A DNA stretch of 64,000 bases from Paguma larvata (GCA_030068075.1 CM057836.1:67679788-67743787); one strand, 5' to 3'. Positions 34,478-45,599 are shown, counted from the stretch's first letter. A program made the numbers and translations. The notes: generated by a model not told the origin, from the letters alone.

Positions 34478-34829
34478 AATCTTCTTTCAGGGAAAGGAAT
34501 CCAAACTTTTAAAGCATATATGTGTTTTATATATTTTTTGCAAAAAGTGCACATTTTATCTGCTCTTTTCCATGAAGGAAATATATATATACATATATAT
34601 ATATTTATATTCCATTTTATATCAATTAAGAAAAATATCAAGAAAGGAGAAAAAAGAAAATATAAATTGCCATTGATTTTTAACATGATAATAATTGTAT
34701 TCTGTTTTTTCCGTACCAACCTGGTAAATGTATTTATAGTAAGAATCATTCTCAGGTGTCTAAGAAAGGTAAATGTTTTTATTTTTCCATATATGAACTT
34801 AGTTTCCATTTTAGCATTATTCTGCAGAA
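34478..34829. other. AT-rich sequence with TA tract
   Basis: A TA-rich tract lies at about 34577-34606. The overlapping frames of up to 144 codons on both strands here (34416-34900) are low-complexity and unlike any family I know. I treat them as chance. Confidence 0.5.
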
Positions 34830-35373
34830 TGACGGGAGTTGATCAAATTAGGATTCCTCTCTTTAGTTTTCAAGCGATCGCCTCTAATCTTCTGGGCTAA
34901 TATGTTTTTGAACAATCAGTGAAGAGAGGAGGAAGGACAGTTATATTTCGTCTTCAGTCTTATCAGTTATCCATGATGGAGATAGCTGGGTGATAGATGC
35001 ATTTCTATTTGGACTAATTTTAGTCTAGCGTGGCTACCCTTTCCTCTTGACCACAAGAACTCCGGTTTCTCAGGGCTTTGTGTCATATTAGCACCAGTAT
35101 AAACCCTGGAGAGCGCCCACATCTCCTCAGCCACACTGCAGAGCTGTCCAGGGTCCTTCTGCATGGACATCCACACCATTTACACTTTTCGTCTGCTCTT
35201 GCCCTTAAAGGGAACTTAAGGTTTTGTAACTTCCCTGGGCTTTACTGGGAAATGGAATACAAACTCCTTCCGCCCCCAGGTTCCCACATTCTTTCAGGCA
35301 TTTATCTTACTTTCTCATTTCCAGGCCTAAGGCACAAGGGGGAATGACTAGGGCCCCTTCACAACAACTCATT
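34830..35373. other. GC-richer block of unknown origin
   Basis: The stretch from about 34,950 to 35,360 stands out as GC-richer ('ggagagcgcccacatctcct', 'tccttccgcccccagg'). Possibly a decayed LTR or a unique regulatory segment. I see no terminal motif, tail or coding frame that decides it. It ends at the target site of the L1 insertion. Confidence 0.4.
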
Positions 35374-35388
35374 GAGTTCTCTTTATTT

Positions 35389-35899
35389 TATTTTATTTAA
35401 ATAGTTTATTTTCAAAGTGGTTTACATATAACACTCAATGTTCGTCCCAACAAGTGCCCTTTTTAATGCCCATCACCCCCTCTCCCCCCATCTCCTCCCT
35501 CACCCTCAGTTTGTTCTTAGTCTTTGAGAGTCTCTTAGGTTTTATCTCCCTCCCTCTCTGTGTCTTTTTTTTCCTTTCCCCTCTTCCCCTCCCCCATGGT
35601 TTTTGCTAAGTCTCTCAAAATCCACCTATGCGTGGAAACATACAGTATCTGTCTTTTTCTGACTGACTTATTTCATTTAACATAATACCCTCCAGTTCCA
35701 TCCATGTTGCTACACATGGCCAGATTTCATTTTTTCTCATTGCCACGTAGTAGTCCATTGTATATATGTACCACATCTTTATCCATTCGTCAGTTGATGG
35801 GCACTTGGTCTCTTTCCATGATTTGACTATTGTCGGAAGTGCTACTATGAACATCAGGGTACACGTGCCCCTATGCATCAGCATTCCTGTATCTCTTGG
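35389..35899 (-). mobile_element. L1 insertion, 3' part: 3' UTR and ORF2 C-terminus
   Basis: The left end is T/A-rich (the tail), followed by a pyrimidine-rich 3' UTR ('aaatagtttattttcaaagtggtttacat…'). On the minus strand, ORF2 C-terminal peptide pieces [40 protein letters not shown] and [11 protein letters not shown] are readable with few breaks. Together with the inverted part at 35900-36045, it is bounded by gagttctctttattt (35374-35388) and gagttttctttattt (36046-36060), a 15-bp duplication with one mismatch. Carnivore-type L1, moderately young. Confidence 0.95.
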
Positions 35900-36045
35900 C
35901 TGTGGAGAAACAGGCACCCTCCTACGCTGTTGGTGGGAATGCAAACTAGTGCAGCCTCTCTGGAAAACGGTGTGGAGGTTCCTCAAAAAAATGAAAATAG
36001 AGCCACTCTGTGACCCAGCAATAGCACTGCTAGGAATCTACCCAA
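35900..36045 (+). mobile_element. Inverted 5' part of the same L1 (twin-priming product)
   Basis: On the plus strand this reads 'ggtgggaatgcaaactagtgcagcctctctgg…', giving [20 protein letters not shown] and [12 protein letters not shown]. This is the ORF2 segment that normally lies immediately before the part encoded on the minus strand at 35389-35899. The junction shares 'ccaagag' on both sides. The two parts are contiguous in L1 but point opposite ways, inside one target-site duplication. Confidence 0.95.
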
Positions 36046-36060
36046 GAGTTTTCTTTATTT

Positions 36061-36424
36061 CCAGTTTGATTCTTCTCCTCTTCTCTCTAGTTTAGGCAAA
36101 ATGTATCAGTTTCTAGGGCAGAAAAAACCATCTGTGGTGTATTTGTCAAACCTTTTGTCTTAGGTTTAAGCCACAGTTTTTGAAAATCAAAAATAAATAA
36201 TCAGTTTCTTTTCATTTCTGCATTTTTGCTTTGTCATCTCTTCATCTGAAGAATCCTGTCTGCTATCTGAATGTTGGTGGAAGGAGGGGCAGGAGGAATT
36301 GTTCATAAAAATCCCGAATACAAAATAATCACATGCAATAAAAAAATGAAAATTTATCACATTATATCTTTTTTTACAACATCTTTTGTATCTTTATTCC
36401 TCAATTGATTCCATTGTAACTATA
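36061..36424. other. Unassigned AT-rich sequence
   Basis: Nothing recognised. Confidence 0.5.
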
Positions 36425-36570
36425 AAGCATTTGTCACATTTTAGTCACCTTATCTCTAAAAAAGGAGGTAATTCCAGAATCTAAGTGACAATATTATAAT
36501 GAAAATTAAATGAGATAGTGCTTGTAAATAGAATTTCAAGAAGAATATAATAAGTATTAGTGTTATTGGC
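36425..36570 (+). mobile_element. MIR SINE fragment
   Basis: 'tagtcaccttatctctaaaaaaggaggtaattcc…gaaaattaaatgagatagtgcttgtaaatag' follows the MIR 3' half (…cctcatctgtaaaatgggg…gattaaatgagataatgcatgtaaag). Confidence 0.55.
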
Positions 36571-36589
36571 TACAATTTTTGGCCAATAT

Positions 36590-36735
36590 TTTGGAATAAA
36601 CCAAGCTATCACCCATCTTAGTTCCTTATCCCATGATTCTTCATATAATTTGGTCTTTCACATAACTTATGGGGCTCAGCAATGCTAGTTGGATGAATCG
36701 ATGTATGAACAAATGTATGAATGAATGAATGAGTT
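36590..36735 (+). mobile_element. L2 LINE 3' terminus
   Basis: Ends in 'gctagttggatgaatcgatgtatgaacaaatgtatgaatgaatgaatga', the characteristic L2 TGAATGAATG terminus. The upstream part is diverged. Confidence 0.5.
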
Positions 36736-37399
36736 ATCATTATCCTTTTTTAATATTAATAACAATATTAAGCTTTACTAATTCAATATTCAGGGATTTT
36801 CAGTTTCTTATTAAATATTTAAAGCATTCTTATGAAGCATTATTATTTACTCACAAATCTGCCATTGGCATAGGAGAAAATTGTATTTGAGTCAATTTCG
36901 CCTATGGTAAAACTCATTTATATCCTTTTCTGAAGGACACTTAATGATGAATAGGGAAATATTATATGCAGAAACAGAGTGCGGAAGAGTCTGTTTCAGA
37001 AGGCTTCAGGCAGAACTCTCAAATCTGGTTCTCAGGCAACATTTCAAAATTAACACAGAAAACCACTCATTGCAATACAGGAGATCTGACTTTTATAGCT
37101 CTTCAAATGATTCAGCAATCGATATTTGACCCACATGCCTTTGTATGATTTGTCCTTATAAAGGCCAAAAGGAAGAATATTCACTTATTAAAAATGAATC
37201 TTTAAGTTATTACACTCATTTAACTTTTAATGAATAATTTGTTGTGACATTTTGCTTGTTTTAATATATTTACTTATTTCCTTATATATGCCTTATTCAA
37301 ACAAAATATTTTAATCAGCGTCTTCAAGATAATATATGAGAATAAGTGTAGCACATGCTAGAATTATCAGGCAAAACATGGAAATAAGAAAGGCAAATT
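36736..37399. other. Unassigned AT-rich sequence
   Basis: Two overlapping ~60-codon plus-strand frames at 36944-37148 have no recognised product. Nothing else. Confidence 0.5.
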
Positions 37400-37510
37400 G
37401 TGGTGGCAGAAGCACTAGATTAAGTACTTATTCTGCTACCAAACAGCTAAAATGTTTGAGAGTCATTTCACTAACTGGACCTCTTTTTCTATATATTTAA
37501 AATGACTATT
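37400..37510 (+). mobile_element. MIR SINE fragment
   Basis: 'agcactagattaagtacttattctgctacc…gagagtcatttcactaactggacctctttttctatatatttaaaatga' follows the MIR centre (…aagtcacttaacctctctgagcctcagtttcctcatctgtaaaatg). Confidence 0.5.
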
Positions 37511-37929
37511 CAAATCAGTATAATCTTAGTTGCAACTGATAGAAAAGATCACTGAAATTAAACAGTATAGGAGGTTTAGTTGTTCACCTACGTATACATT
37601 TCTAGCCTAGTATAGCTTCAGGTCAGGCTTTTAAAATAATTCAACAATGTCATTAAACAATGGTTTTTCATGGAAGTATGGGTAAAAGAATGGTACCTTT
37701 CGCTCCATAGAAGTGATTTTATCTTCTGACTGGGTGTCATTGTAGACTATTAATGTCAAAAGCAGTTTTAGACACTCATTTTCTTACCCTCCATGTTAAG
37801 AATTTTTCTTGGAGACTAGATAATTTCTTTGCAATCAGACAATAATTTTAACTGCATTTTTTTAGCTATCTGCTTGTCTACCTATGGTGAATTAAAGTTA
37901 CCCATAGATCGTTTTTGACACTGCTTCCA
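37511..37929. other. Unassigned; possible old interspersed repeat
   Basis: 'atcttagttgcaactgatagaaaagatcactgaaatt' weakly recalls the repeat family called at 12556-13040. Not enough to call. Confidence 0.3.
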
Positions 37930-38340
37930 TTAAAAAAAATGGCAACTATGTCCTATCCCTTGAATCACAAGTGAACTTCTGAGACTTCTTTGACCAATAG
38001 ATTTGTATGAGTGGTATAGAGCCAATCTATGGTCCCAGGCATGAAAATACTGGTAATTTCTACTTCTTACCACTTGGAACATTCACTATTAGACCTAGCT
38101 TCCATGTTATAGGTAAGCCCAATGAGCAAAAGGCCCTTAAGGAGAGGATATGAGGACAGCTGAGTGCCTTGAGTTATCTGCCAGCCAACAACCTAGAAAT
38201 TTGGCAAACCACTTGGTGAACCATCTTGGATGAGGATCTTTCATCCCTTTTTGAGATGCCGTAGCCGATGCTTTGTGAAATAATGAAAGCTACCTCTTAT
38301 GAACTTACCTAAACTGCAAATCTGTGAGTAGAACAGATGC
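37930..38340 (+). mobile_element. Ancient interspersed repeat, possibly MaLR-type LTR
   Basis: An ordered run of 'gaccaatagatttgtatgagtgg', 'ctggtaatttctacttcttaccacttgg', 'cttccatgttataggtaagccca', 'gagaggatatgagg' and 'ggtgaaccatcttggatg' matches a mammalian repeat I remember as LTR-like. The family name is uncertain and no terminal TG/CA is defined. Confidence 0.45.
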
Positions 38341-38353
38341 TTGATATTTCTTT

Positions 38354-38587
38354 CTTTATTTATTTTTTTTAAATTTTTTTAAACATTTTTATTTATTTTT
38401 GAGAGACACAGAGACAGAGTGTGAGCAGGGGAAGGTCAGAGAGAGAGGGATACACAGAATCCGAAGCAGGCTCCAGGCTCTGAGCCATCAGCACAGAGCC
38501 CGACGCAGGGGCTCGAACTCACAGACTGTGAGATCATGGCCTGAGCCGAAGTCGGCCGCTTAACCAACTGAGTCGCCCAGGCGCCCC
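38354..38587 (-). mobile_element. CAN-SINE (SINEC_Fc-like)
   Basis: Near-consensus 'ggctccaggctctgagccatcagcacagagcccgacgcaggggctcg' and head 'gcccaggcgcccc'. Flanked by tgatatttcttt at 38342-38353 and 38588-38599, a perfect 12-bp duplication. Confidence 0.98.
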
Positions 38588-38599
38588 TGATATTTCTTT

Positions 38600-39036
38600 A
38601 AACACTTAGGTTTTTGAGTGGCTTGTTCTACAGCAACAGTTTACCAGAACATGACTGTATCAATAGCACAGGTTTCAATATTTAATTTTTCTAATTGCAT
38701 GTGCTTCTTCCTGATGTGCGATGTAGTAACTTCCCTGAGTGTTACTGGAATACTATTTTAAATGTCGGCTTCAAAATTTATTGGTATAATGTTTGATAAC
38801 ATTAGCTTGTTATTTTTGATGAAAGAAACCAAGAGTGTTATTTTTATGTTCACTGTGTTTGCTTCAAAATGACATTGTACCCTGTCAAGTTATCTTGGAT
38901 CTATTATTTAAATGTGTAGAATCAAACATATTGAGAATTGTACATGTTTATCAACATAAAACTTAAACTTTAATAGCATGTAATCAGGGCTGTCTTTAGG
39001 GTATGCAAGATCCTGGACAAAACATTCTATGGCATT
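38600..39036. other. Unassigned AT-rich sequence
   Basis: Nothing recognised. Confidence 0.5.
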
Positions 39037-39420
39037 TTTTTCTTTTTTCTTTCTTTTTTTCTTTTCTTCTTTCTTTTTAAGTCACATAAATTAACGTCTT
39101 CAACACCAGACTGGTGACCCAGTCTTTCACAGCTCGGCGAAAGAGATATTTTTGTACAATGAGAGCCTGGCTTTGGGGCAATTCATAAGCATGTGTCCTG
39201 AAGATCCCAGGAGTATCTGGCCAACCTCCCACAAAGTGTTGAGCACTTTCAGGGCCCACATTGATCCCATCCCAAATTTGGGACATGCTATCCAGATGGC
39301 ATCACCAGCCTGACGCTGTCCCAGACACCAAGGAAAACTTACAGGTTTTCAATGAAACTATTTCAAAACATGTTGCCCTGAGAAGCATAGGACCTAAGGA
39401 AGAAGCCCGGCCTGCCTGTG
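39037..39420 (-). pseudogene. Unidentified retrocopy-like block
   Basis: A degenerate T/C-rich tract (39037-39080) sits where the poly(A) of a minus-strand retrocopy would be. It is followed rightward by an unusually GC-rich, complex stretch with a 69-codon minus-strand frame (39077-39286) containing WPDTPGIFRTHAYELPQSQA. I do not recognise the protein. It could be a truncated processed pseudogene, an LTR piece or chance. No convincing target-site duplication was found. Confidence 0.3.
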
Positions 39421-41439
39421 TCTAAAAGAGGAACTGCTTGCAATCCATAGCATATATTCTTACCTTGAAAGACTGTACAGAAAGAAGTATATCTCTTATT
39501 ACTTTCTTTTGATTTATATAGTTTTTGTGCTGTCAAAATCACTGAATAATTGGTAGTGTCATTTCATGTAAATCCTAATTGATTTTATCTATTACCATTT
39601 TTTTAAATCTTGTTTAAGGGAAATTATTTTCTTCACCTATGTCAAATACATTTTAAAAGTAAATTCACTTCACCTGAGATAATATTTATACAAATAAATT
39701 TAGGTAGACTTATATATCATTTATATTTATACATAACATACATATACTGTATGTATTTATATATAAAATGCCTAAAACTTTATATAATGTTATCTTATTA
39801 CAGAAAAAAATATATGCTTTTTATTTACAACCAACTCATATTCCATCCAAGAACATGCAGCTGTAAATATTCATTAATTTTGCCTGACATCAACTGAGCC
39901 TGGATACTGGAGCAATATCCTCACTTGTATAAGTTAGGGCACAGATGTGCGGAGATAAAACTTCTAATCATTAACCAAATTGTGAGCAGAAATGGCAAAG
40001 TATGTTTCTTTCAAGGATTATATTAACATGAGCCAACCTTTGAGCACAATTAATATGTTCATATTATTCAAATAGGTTAATATTTCATAAGTGGTGTATA
40101 TGGGAAATATGTTTATTAACATTCATATGATTAAAATATACATATTTTAAAAAGATTAATTCTAACCAAACAGGCAGATTATCCTAAGTACTTGGTCCAG
40201 GTTTCCGAATATAATGTGAATTCCTCTGCAAAAGATAATATAAGATCTTATCATATTCTAAGAAGGCTATTTTCTCCTCTTGATATTTTGAAGGGCACTA
40301 GCATGAAAAATCCTCTGATTGGCCTGATCTTTCCACTTGCTGTTCATCTAGAGGGAACACTGATACCACCACAAAATATCATTGGAGAGAAAATCCTGCA
40401 AACTTTAAAAATAGTTCTAATGTCAGAAGTTCTAGTTTCTTTTCTGAGTTTCATTACAAATATTAATGAAAATGTCTCAATTCTGGAAATATTTGTGTCT
40501 GAGCAAAATATTGAATTCAATAGCATCCTGATTGTGATTTACAACAGTTAATAGGAATTATTCTATTTAGATGTTTAAGAGGCTTTTCTCATTTCCTTCA
40601 TCAGGTTCAATCATAAATGGCTTAATCATTCAGAAGACATTACTGAATCAGATTGCATTAACTGCATAATAACAGAAAAAAGGGCAATATGGAAACAAAC
40701 TGAAATGCTATTAGGAAGGAACTAAGTTCATTCCCTTTAATTTCTTTGTTGATTTGTTGAAATGTTGATGTGACCTCAATCAGGATTTTCATTCAGTTTT
40801 GTTCATCAGTTTCTCTTCCCTTTAGGAAACATGCATTTATATTTTTGAGAGAGAAATAGAAGGCTTTAATATGTGATAGGACAAGGATTCCAGACAAATG
40901 CATGAGTTTAGAACTTAGGTCAGATCCAAACTTTGAGATAATGGACCATAAAACAAATATGAGATTTTATATTAGGGGTAGAAATTCTTTGTCTTAACAC
41001 CAATCATGAATAGGAAGATGTTATTTTAAGGAGAAAGGAAGGAATAACTAGTGACAAACATTAATGAGATAAAAGAAGTGACAGTCTGCATGGATAGGTA
41101 AAATTCAATAAAAGAGTAATCACCATTTATTTCAAATACCATTTTGTGCAGGAAGTAATAGTGGACAAGTGCTAGATCAATTCATTTATATTCAGAACTT
41201 TGAAGCAGATAAGGAACATAGAAATCTCCTATCTAATTGCTTATTCTTTTTAATATGTCTGCAGTCCTGAAGAGAGTTTCTCAAAAATCTCTTAGCTGGT
41301 TTCCAGTAGAGCCAAACCCATATTCACAGGTCTTAGGGCTTTTGATGAAACTATTGTTTTTGCACCTCTCTTTGATTCTTCTTAAATGAATGCCTTACAC
41401 TTGAATCATTCTTTATCTATCTGAAATTATTTTAGCATC
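39421..41439. other. Unassigned AT-rich stretch
   Basis: About 2 kb. It holds a 119-codon plus-strand frame (40192-40551) with no recognised family, and a very short SINE-like string at 40836-40862. I see no repeat that I can define. Confidence 0.45.
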
Positions 41440-41720
41440 TATTGCTTAATGCTCCCAGTTGACACCATGACCCTCAATTCCCTTGGTTCATTTCCCCAAC
41501 ATTATCTTGCATTACTCTCCCTGTGTACTCCCTGCTTCATCCAAATCCCCTTGTTTTCTCATGCTTGCCATACTCTTTCCCATCTCTCTTGTCTTCAGAA
41601 GAGGACTTTGTAAATGCTTTTAGTGCCTGGAATAGTTCTTTCCTTCTCTTGTCCCATTATCACCTTAGAATTTTACTATTCCTTTTGCTGTATTAAAATT
41701 AATGGAGTAGGATGCTTTTT
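41440..41720 (+). mobile_element. L2 LINE fragment
   Basis: Pyrimidine-rich 'ctccctgcttcatccaaatccccttg…tagtgcctggaatagttctttccttctc' fits the L2 3' region (…tgcctggaatgctcttccc). Confidence 0.5.
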
Positions 41721-41899
41721 AGTTCAAAATGCTTCATACTCTGTGGTTATAAAAATCTGGAGTGTGCTGTACATCTCTTAACTGAGAGTTTGGGCAGCTC
41801 TTGTTACAGACCTGCTTCTTCTCCCTGACTTTCAAATATTATTAACAGGTGTCCACTGAAGAAAATTTAAAGCAGAATATAAATCAGTAAACAGATTTG

Positions 41900-42340
41900 A
41901 TGATTACGGATTGTGATGAGCACCATGAGTGTAATAAACAAGGTGCCAACTGAAAGAAAATGGGAAGCCACTTTGTGTGCATCATCAAGGAAGATATCAC
42001 TAAGGATGTAGTATTTGAATTGAGACCTAAAGTTCAGGGGAGATCCAGCCAGGGGAAGGGCTAAAGTAAGAGCATTCAGGATAAAGAAGTAATAAATGCA
42101 TAAACCCCAAGGGGAAAATAAATTGATAGATTTAAGATGCAGAAAGAAGTCTAGTGAGGTTATGCAACAGTGCATGGGAAGAGCGTTAGAAAATGGGTTT
42201 GATTAGGTAGATTAAGATATCAGATCACATAGATCATTGTAGGAAGAACCAAGAGTTATCATTTTTTATAAGCACCAAAGGATGTCAACATTACATTTTA
42301 AACTGCAGAGGAACTATCTGGATTATGTTCTTTCCTTCTT
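41900..42340 (-). mobile_element. L2 LINE fragment
   Basis: 'gtagtatttgaattgagacctaaagttcagg…agagcattcaggataaagaagtaataaatgcataaacccc…atcagatcacatagatcattgtagg' is the reverse complement of L2 (…gacatttgagctgagacctgaa…agcattccaggcagag…gcaaaggccct…agatcatgtagggcc). Confidence 0.65.
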
Positions 42341-43459
42341 TCAAAGAATAGCTAGATTGACAATTTAATAATTAATGGACTTTGATGAACACAAAGAATA
42401 ACAGTAAAGTAGGTAGTGAATATTGGCCATTTATCATGGTGACTCACCCTAACAAAAGTATACAGGACAACTATCAAGTCTTAAAACTTTCATATGGAAG
42501 AGAATTAGAAAGAGAGGGGTCAACTTGATATATGGTATGTTTTTTTAACTACCTGATAATATTTTAATAAAATTTCTTTGTATATTACAATATATATTCA
42601 TACATGTATATCTATCTGTACCTAGTAACTGTGCCTTTCATATATTTCCTATGTGACTAAAGCAATAGAAATACGTCTACCCTTCCTGTTTTCTTATTAG
42701 AGTGAAAAATGCATCGAGCAATGCCCAGTTACAAATTTATACAACCTACTTTCCTTCAACTTGTTCATCCAAAATATATGACAGGTTAGAAGTAATAGGT
42801 AAAAGTGATCATCTTGTATGACAGTGGGAGTCATTTTAAGATAGAAATTGGAATCCGTCTAAATCACGCAAACATGCGTATGAATGGAAGTGTTTAGGAA
42901 CTCTGGGGAACGTAATTACCCCCAATACTAACTTTACCTGGTGTTTCCAGAAACTGATTTTTTATTTATAACCTCTTCTCTGAAACTATTTTTTCCCTAT
43001 TCTCAATAGTTAATCAGAGTATAGGAGAGTATAATATAATTGTGATGATTTCACTCACAACAGGTAATAGTCATGGAAATGTCCTTGAGGCTATATGTTG
43101 TAAAGACAATCATACCTAATTGTCTTTACTTTCCATCTTCTGCTTGCATTATTTATTCACTACTTTGGGAGAACAGTTTGTCAATATAAGGGAATGAAAT
43201 AAAAATCCAGTTTCTGCTTAGAGAGAAATCAGAGTCAGGGGTGATATTAAGCCAACATACAGCAAACCACAAGTTTTATTTATTTTGGTTTTCACATTAG
43301 TTACTTAGGAGGTAAGAGACCCATTGTTTTACGTTTATAGAAGTCTTTAAGTAAAACAGAAGTTTTGTGAATGGATTGATATAACTGCCAAAAAGTTAAA
43401 CAGGAGGTAACTTTCCACTGCATCATTTGTTTTCCCCATTTCCCTCACAACTTACCTTT
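42341..43459. other. Unassigned AT-rich sequence
   Basis: Nothing recognised. Confidence 0.5.
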
Positions 43460-43478
43460 AGGAATCCTTTACTAATTT

Positions 43479-43689
43479 GATTTTTTAATTCATTTCTTTT
43501 GAGTGAAAAAGAGAGAGAGAGAGTGCATGGGAGGAACAGAGAGAGGGAGATAGAGAATCTCAAGCAGGCTCCATGCCACCATTGCTGTGCAGAGCCCAAC
43601 ATGGGGCTCAAACTCACTACCTGTGAGATCATGACCTGAGCCAAGATCGAGAGTCGGACACTTAACTGAGTGAGCCACCCAGGCGCCCT
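43479..43689 (-). mobile_element. CAN-SINE, older variant
   Basis: 'caagcaggctccatgccaccattgctgtgcagagccc', 'gagatcatgacctgagccaagatcgag', head 'gagccacccaggcgccc'. Flanks aggaatcctttactaattt (43460-43478) and aggaaccctttgcttattt (43690-43708) are a diverged target-site duplication. Confidence 0.96.
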
Positions 43690-43844
43690 AGGAACCCTTT
43701 GCTTATTTAAAGCAATGATGATCACTTCAAGACAAATCAGCAGCAGTTAGTTTATTGCTTTGTTTTGCTTTAGAAATCAGTATACTGTGTATGAAATGTA
43801 AACTACACAATTATATATAACAAAAGTTATCTCATAGTTGTCTG

Positions 43845-43930
43845 TTTTCCTATTTAATTAAATGAGAGTATTATAAGGTTTCAAGTGAATTCAAATATCT
43901 TAGCACGATGCTTGTCACATAATATGCTCA
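43845..43930 (+). mobile_element. MIR SINE 3' fragment
   Basis: 'ttaaatgagagtattataaggtttcaagtg…atcttagcacgatgcttgtcacataatatgctcac' follows the MIR 3' half. Confidence 0.45.
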
Positions 43931-44095
43931 CTACTCCCTCCATTCTTCCCTCCCCCATTTTCTTCTCCATTCTTATTTAGCTTCTACCTTCCCTTTCATC
44001 TGAAATCTAAGCTGCTTGAGATCAAGAACTTTTACCCTACTGTGCAGCACACAGTGTCTAACATAGTGCAAATAGTAGGAATTCATTAACTGCTT
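43931..44095 (+). mobile_element. L2 LINE 3' end
   Basis: 'tctaagctgcttgagatcaagaac…tactgtgcagcacacagtgtctaacatagtgcaaatagtaggaattcatt' is the L2 ending (…taagctccttgagggcaggga…cctagcacagtgcctggcacatagtagg). Confidence 0.65.
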
Positions 44096-44517
44096 GTCCA
44101 TGGCTTTGGAGGAAAAGTATTATCTCTCTGTTCAACATAAAACTTTACCTTCCAATTTTCCCACAGAAAAGCACAAAAAGTGACATTGTTTGATTCTCCT
44201 TCTATATCTATTTAAAGTAGTTCAGTGTGTATACTCCAGGAGTTTTCAGTCTGAGTCATTCTATACTATGTCTTTATTATACACACTTAATCACTGTCTG
44301 ACTAAGCTTTTCCTCCCTGCAATTTCTCCCTCCCTTTTTCCCTCCCTACTCTTCTTTAGCTCCCAAACTCCAACAGCTCTCTTTATGGGCAATAAAAATG
44401 GAAGCAAAATACTCTCCCTCCTATATTTTTTATTGTGAACATTCTAACTGTCTTAGCACTATGACAAAGTTTTTAAAAATAGGAGATATTTTTTTTATTC
44501 ACAGCAAGATTTCTATT

Positions 44518-44558
<41 letters not shown>

Positions 44559-45004
44559 GAATGGAAAAATCTCATGAAAAATTAACATGTATGCAAAACT
44601 TTAAAAAAAGCTACAAAGATACACAAATGAGAAACTTTAAATACTAAATTTTAATTTTCAAAAATTCAAATTCAGCCTTTTGAGTTTTAACAGCTAATAG
44701 TCAGCATGCTTTTATTCTGTCATTATTTCTTCTTGTTTAGCACTATTTTACATACTACCTGTATTCATAAGAGGCACCACAGAAATGGGCTTTGAACTTG
44801 ATTAGACCTTAGATAAAATTATTTAATTCTCTCAAATAAAAGATGAAAAAAGTGATATTCAAGGAAGCTGCATGACTTTACCATTTTAAGACATGATGCC
44901 ATCCTACAAGGATCAATATATAAGGGGAATATATACACACACATATACACACAAAATGTTCAGATGCCTTCTAATATGTGATTGAAACTATTATTTGATA
45001 AGTT
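44096..45004. other. Unassigned sequence with microsatellites
   Basis: Contains the (AC)n at 44521-44554, small AC/TATA tracts at 44930-44955 and a possible MIR scrap near 44830-44895. No gene. Confidence 0.45.
44521..44554. repeat. (AC)17 microsatellite
   Basis: Pure AC repeat, probably length-variable. Confidence 0.96.
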
Positions 45005-45500
45005 GTTTTTTTTAAATTGTGGCAAGAACACTTAATATCTACACTCTAAACACATTTTAAGCATATGATACAGTATTTTTAACTGTAGGCACAAGGTTGT
45101 TCAGTAGATCTCTAGAACTTAATCATCTTACATAACTGAAATTTTATATTCCTTGAAAAGTGAAAAGCAGCTCCCCATTTTCCCCTCTCCCTTCTTGAGG
45201 CTGTTGAACTTGTTTCTTGCTTTCCTTTTGGGATAGTTTATTGTTAGTGTATAGAAATGCAACCAATTTCCAATGTTAATTTTATATCCTGCAATGTTAT
45301 TTAATTTGTTTATTACTTCTAAAAGTTTTGTTTTGTTTTGTTTTTCAGGAATCTTTAGAGTTTTCTACATTTAAGATCAAGTCATTTGCAAATAGAGACA
45401 ATTTTACTTTTTCCATTCCAATTTGGATGCCTTCTATTTCTCTTTCTTGTCAGAAAGCTCTGGTTAGAACCAGTGTTATGTTGTATAGAAGTTATGGAGA
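45005..45500 (-). mobile_element. Ancient L1: 3' UTR plus an ORF2 segment, internally deleted
   Basis: Left part 'aaattgtggcaagaacacttaatatctacac…caaggttgttcagtagatctctagaac…ctccccattttcccctctcccttc' is old-L1 3' UTR in reverse. From ~45236, 'ttgttagtgtatagaaatgcaaccaatttcc…gcaatgttatttaatttg…gcaaatagagacaattttactttttcc' is ORF2 antisense that normally lies far from the 3' UTR, so a large piece is missing between them. Confidence 0.8.
45325..45345. repeat. (TTTTG)n tract in L1
   Basis: Four near-perfect TTTTG pentamers within the L1 relic. Confidence 0.85.
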
Positions 45501-45599
45501 AAACTTAATAAGTTAATACATCTAGGCTGCTGAATTTATCAATTAATCTCATTTAAAATTTATGTTTTTTATGTTTTTTTTTTTCATTTCAAAATTTAA

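Noticed and set aside
34416..34900. Overlapping frames of 86-144 codons on both strands, the longest open frame in the window
   Set aside because: Low-complexity, I/Y/F/K-rich translation driven by AT-rich sequence and a TA tract. Part of one frame starts inside a SINE. No domain, start context or conservation evidence.
40836..40862. SINE-like string 'tttatatttttgagagagaaatagaa'
   Set aside because: Too short and without head or core. It could be chance or a scrap of a SINE 3' end.
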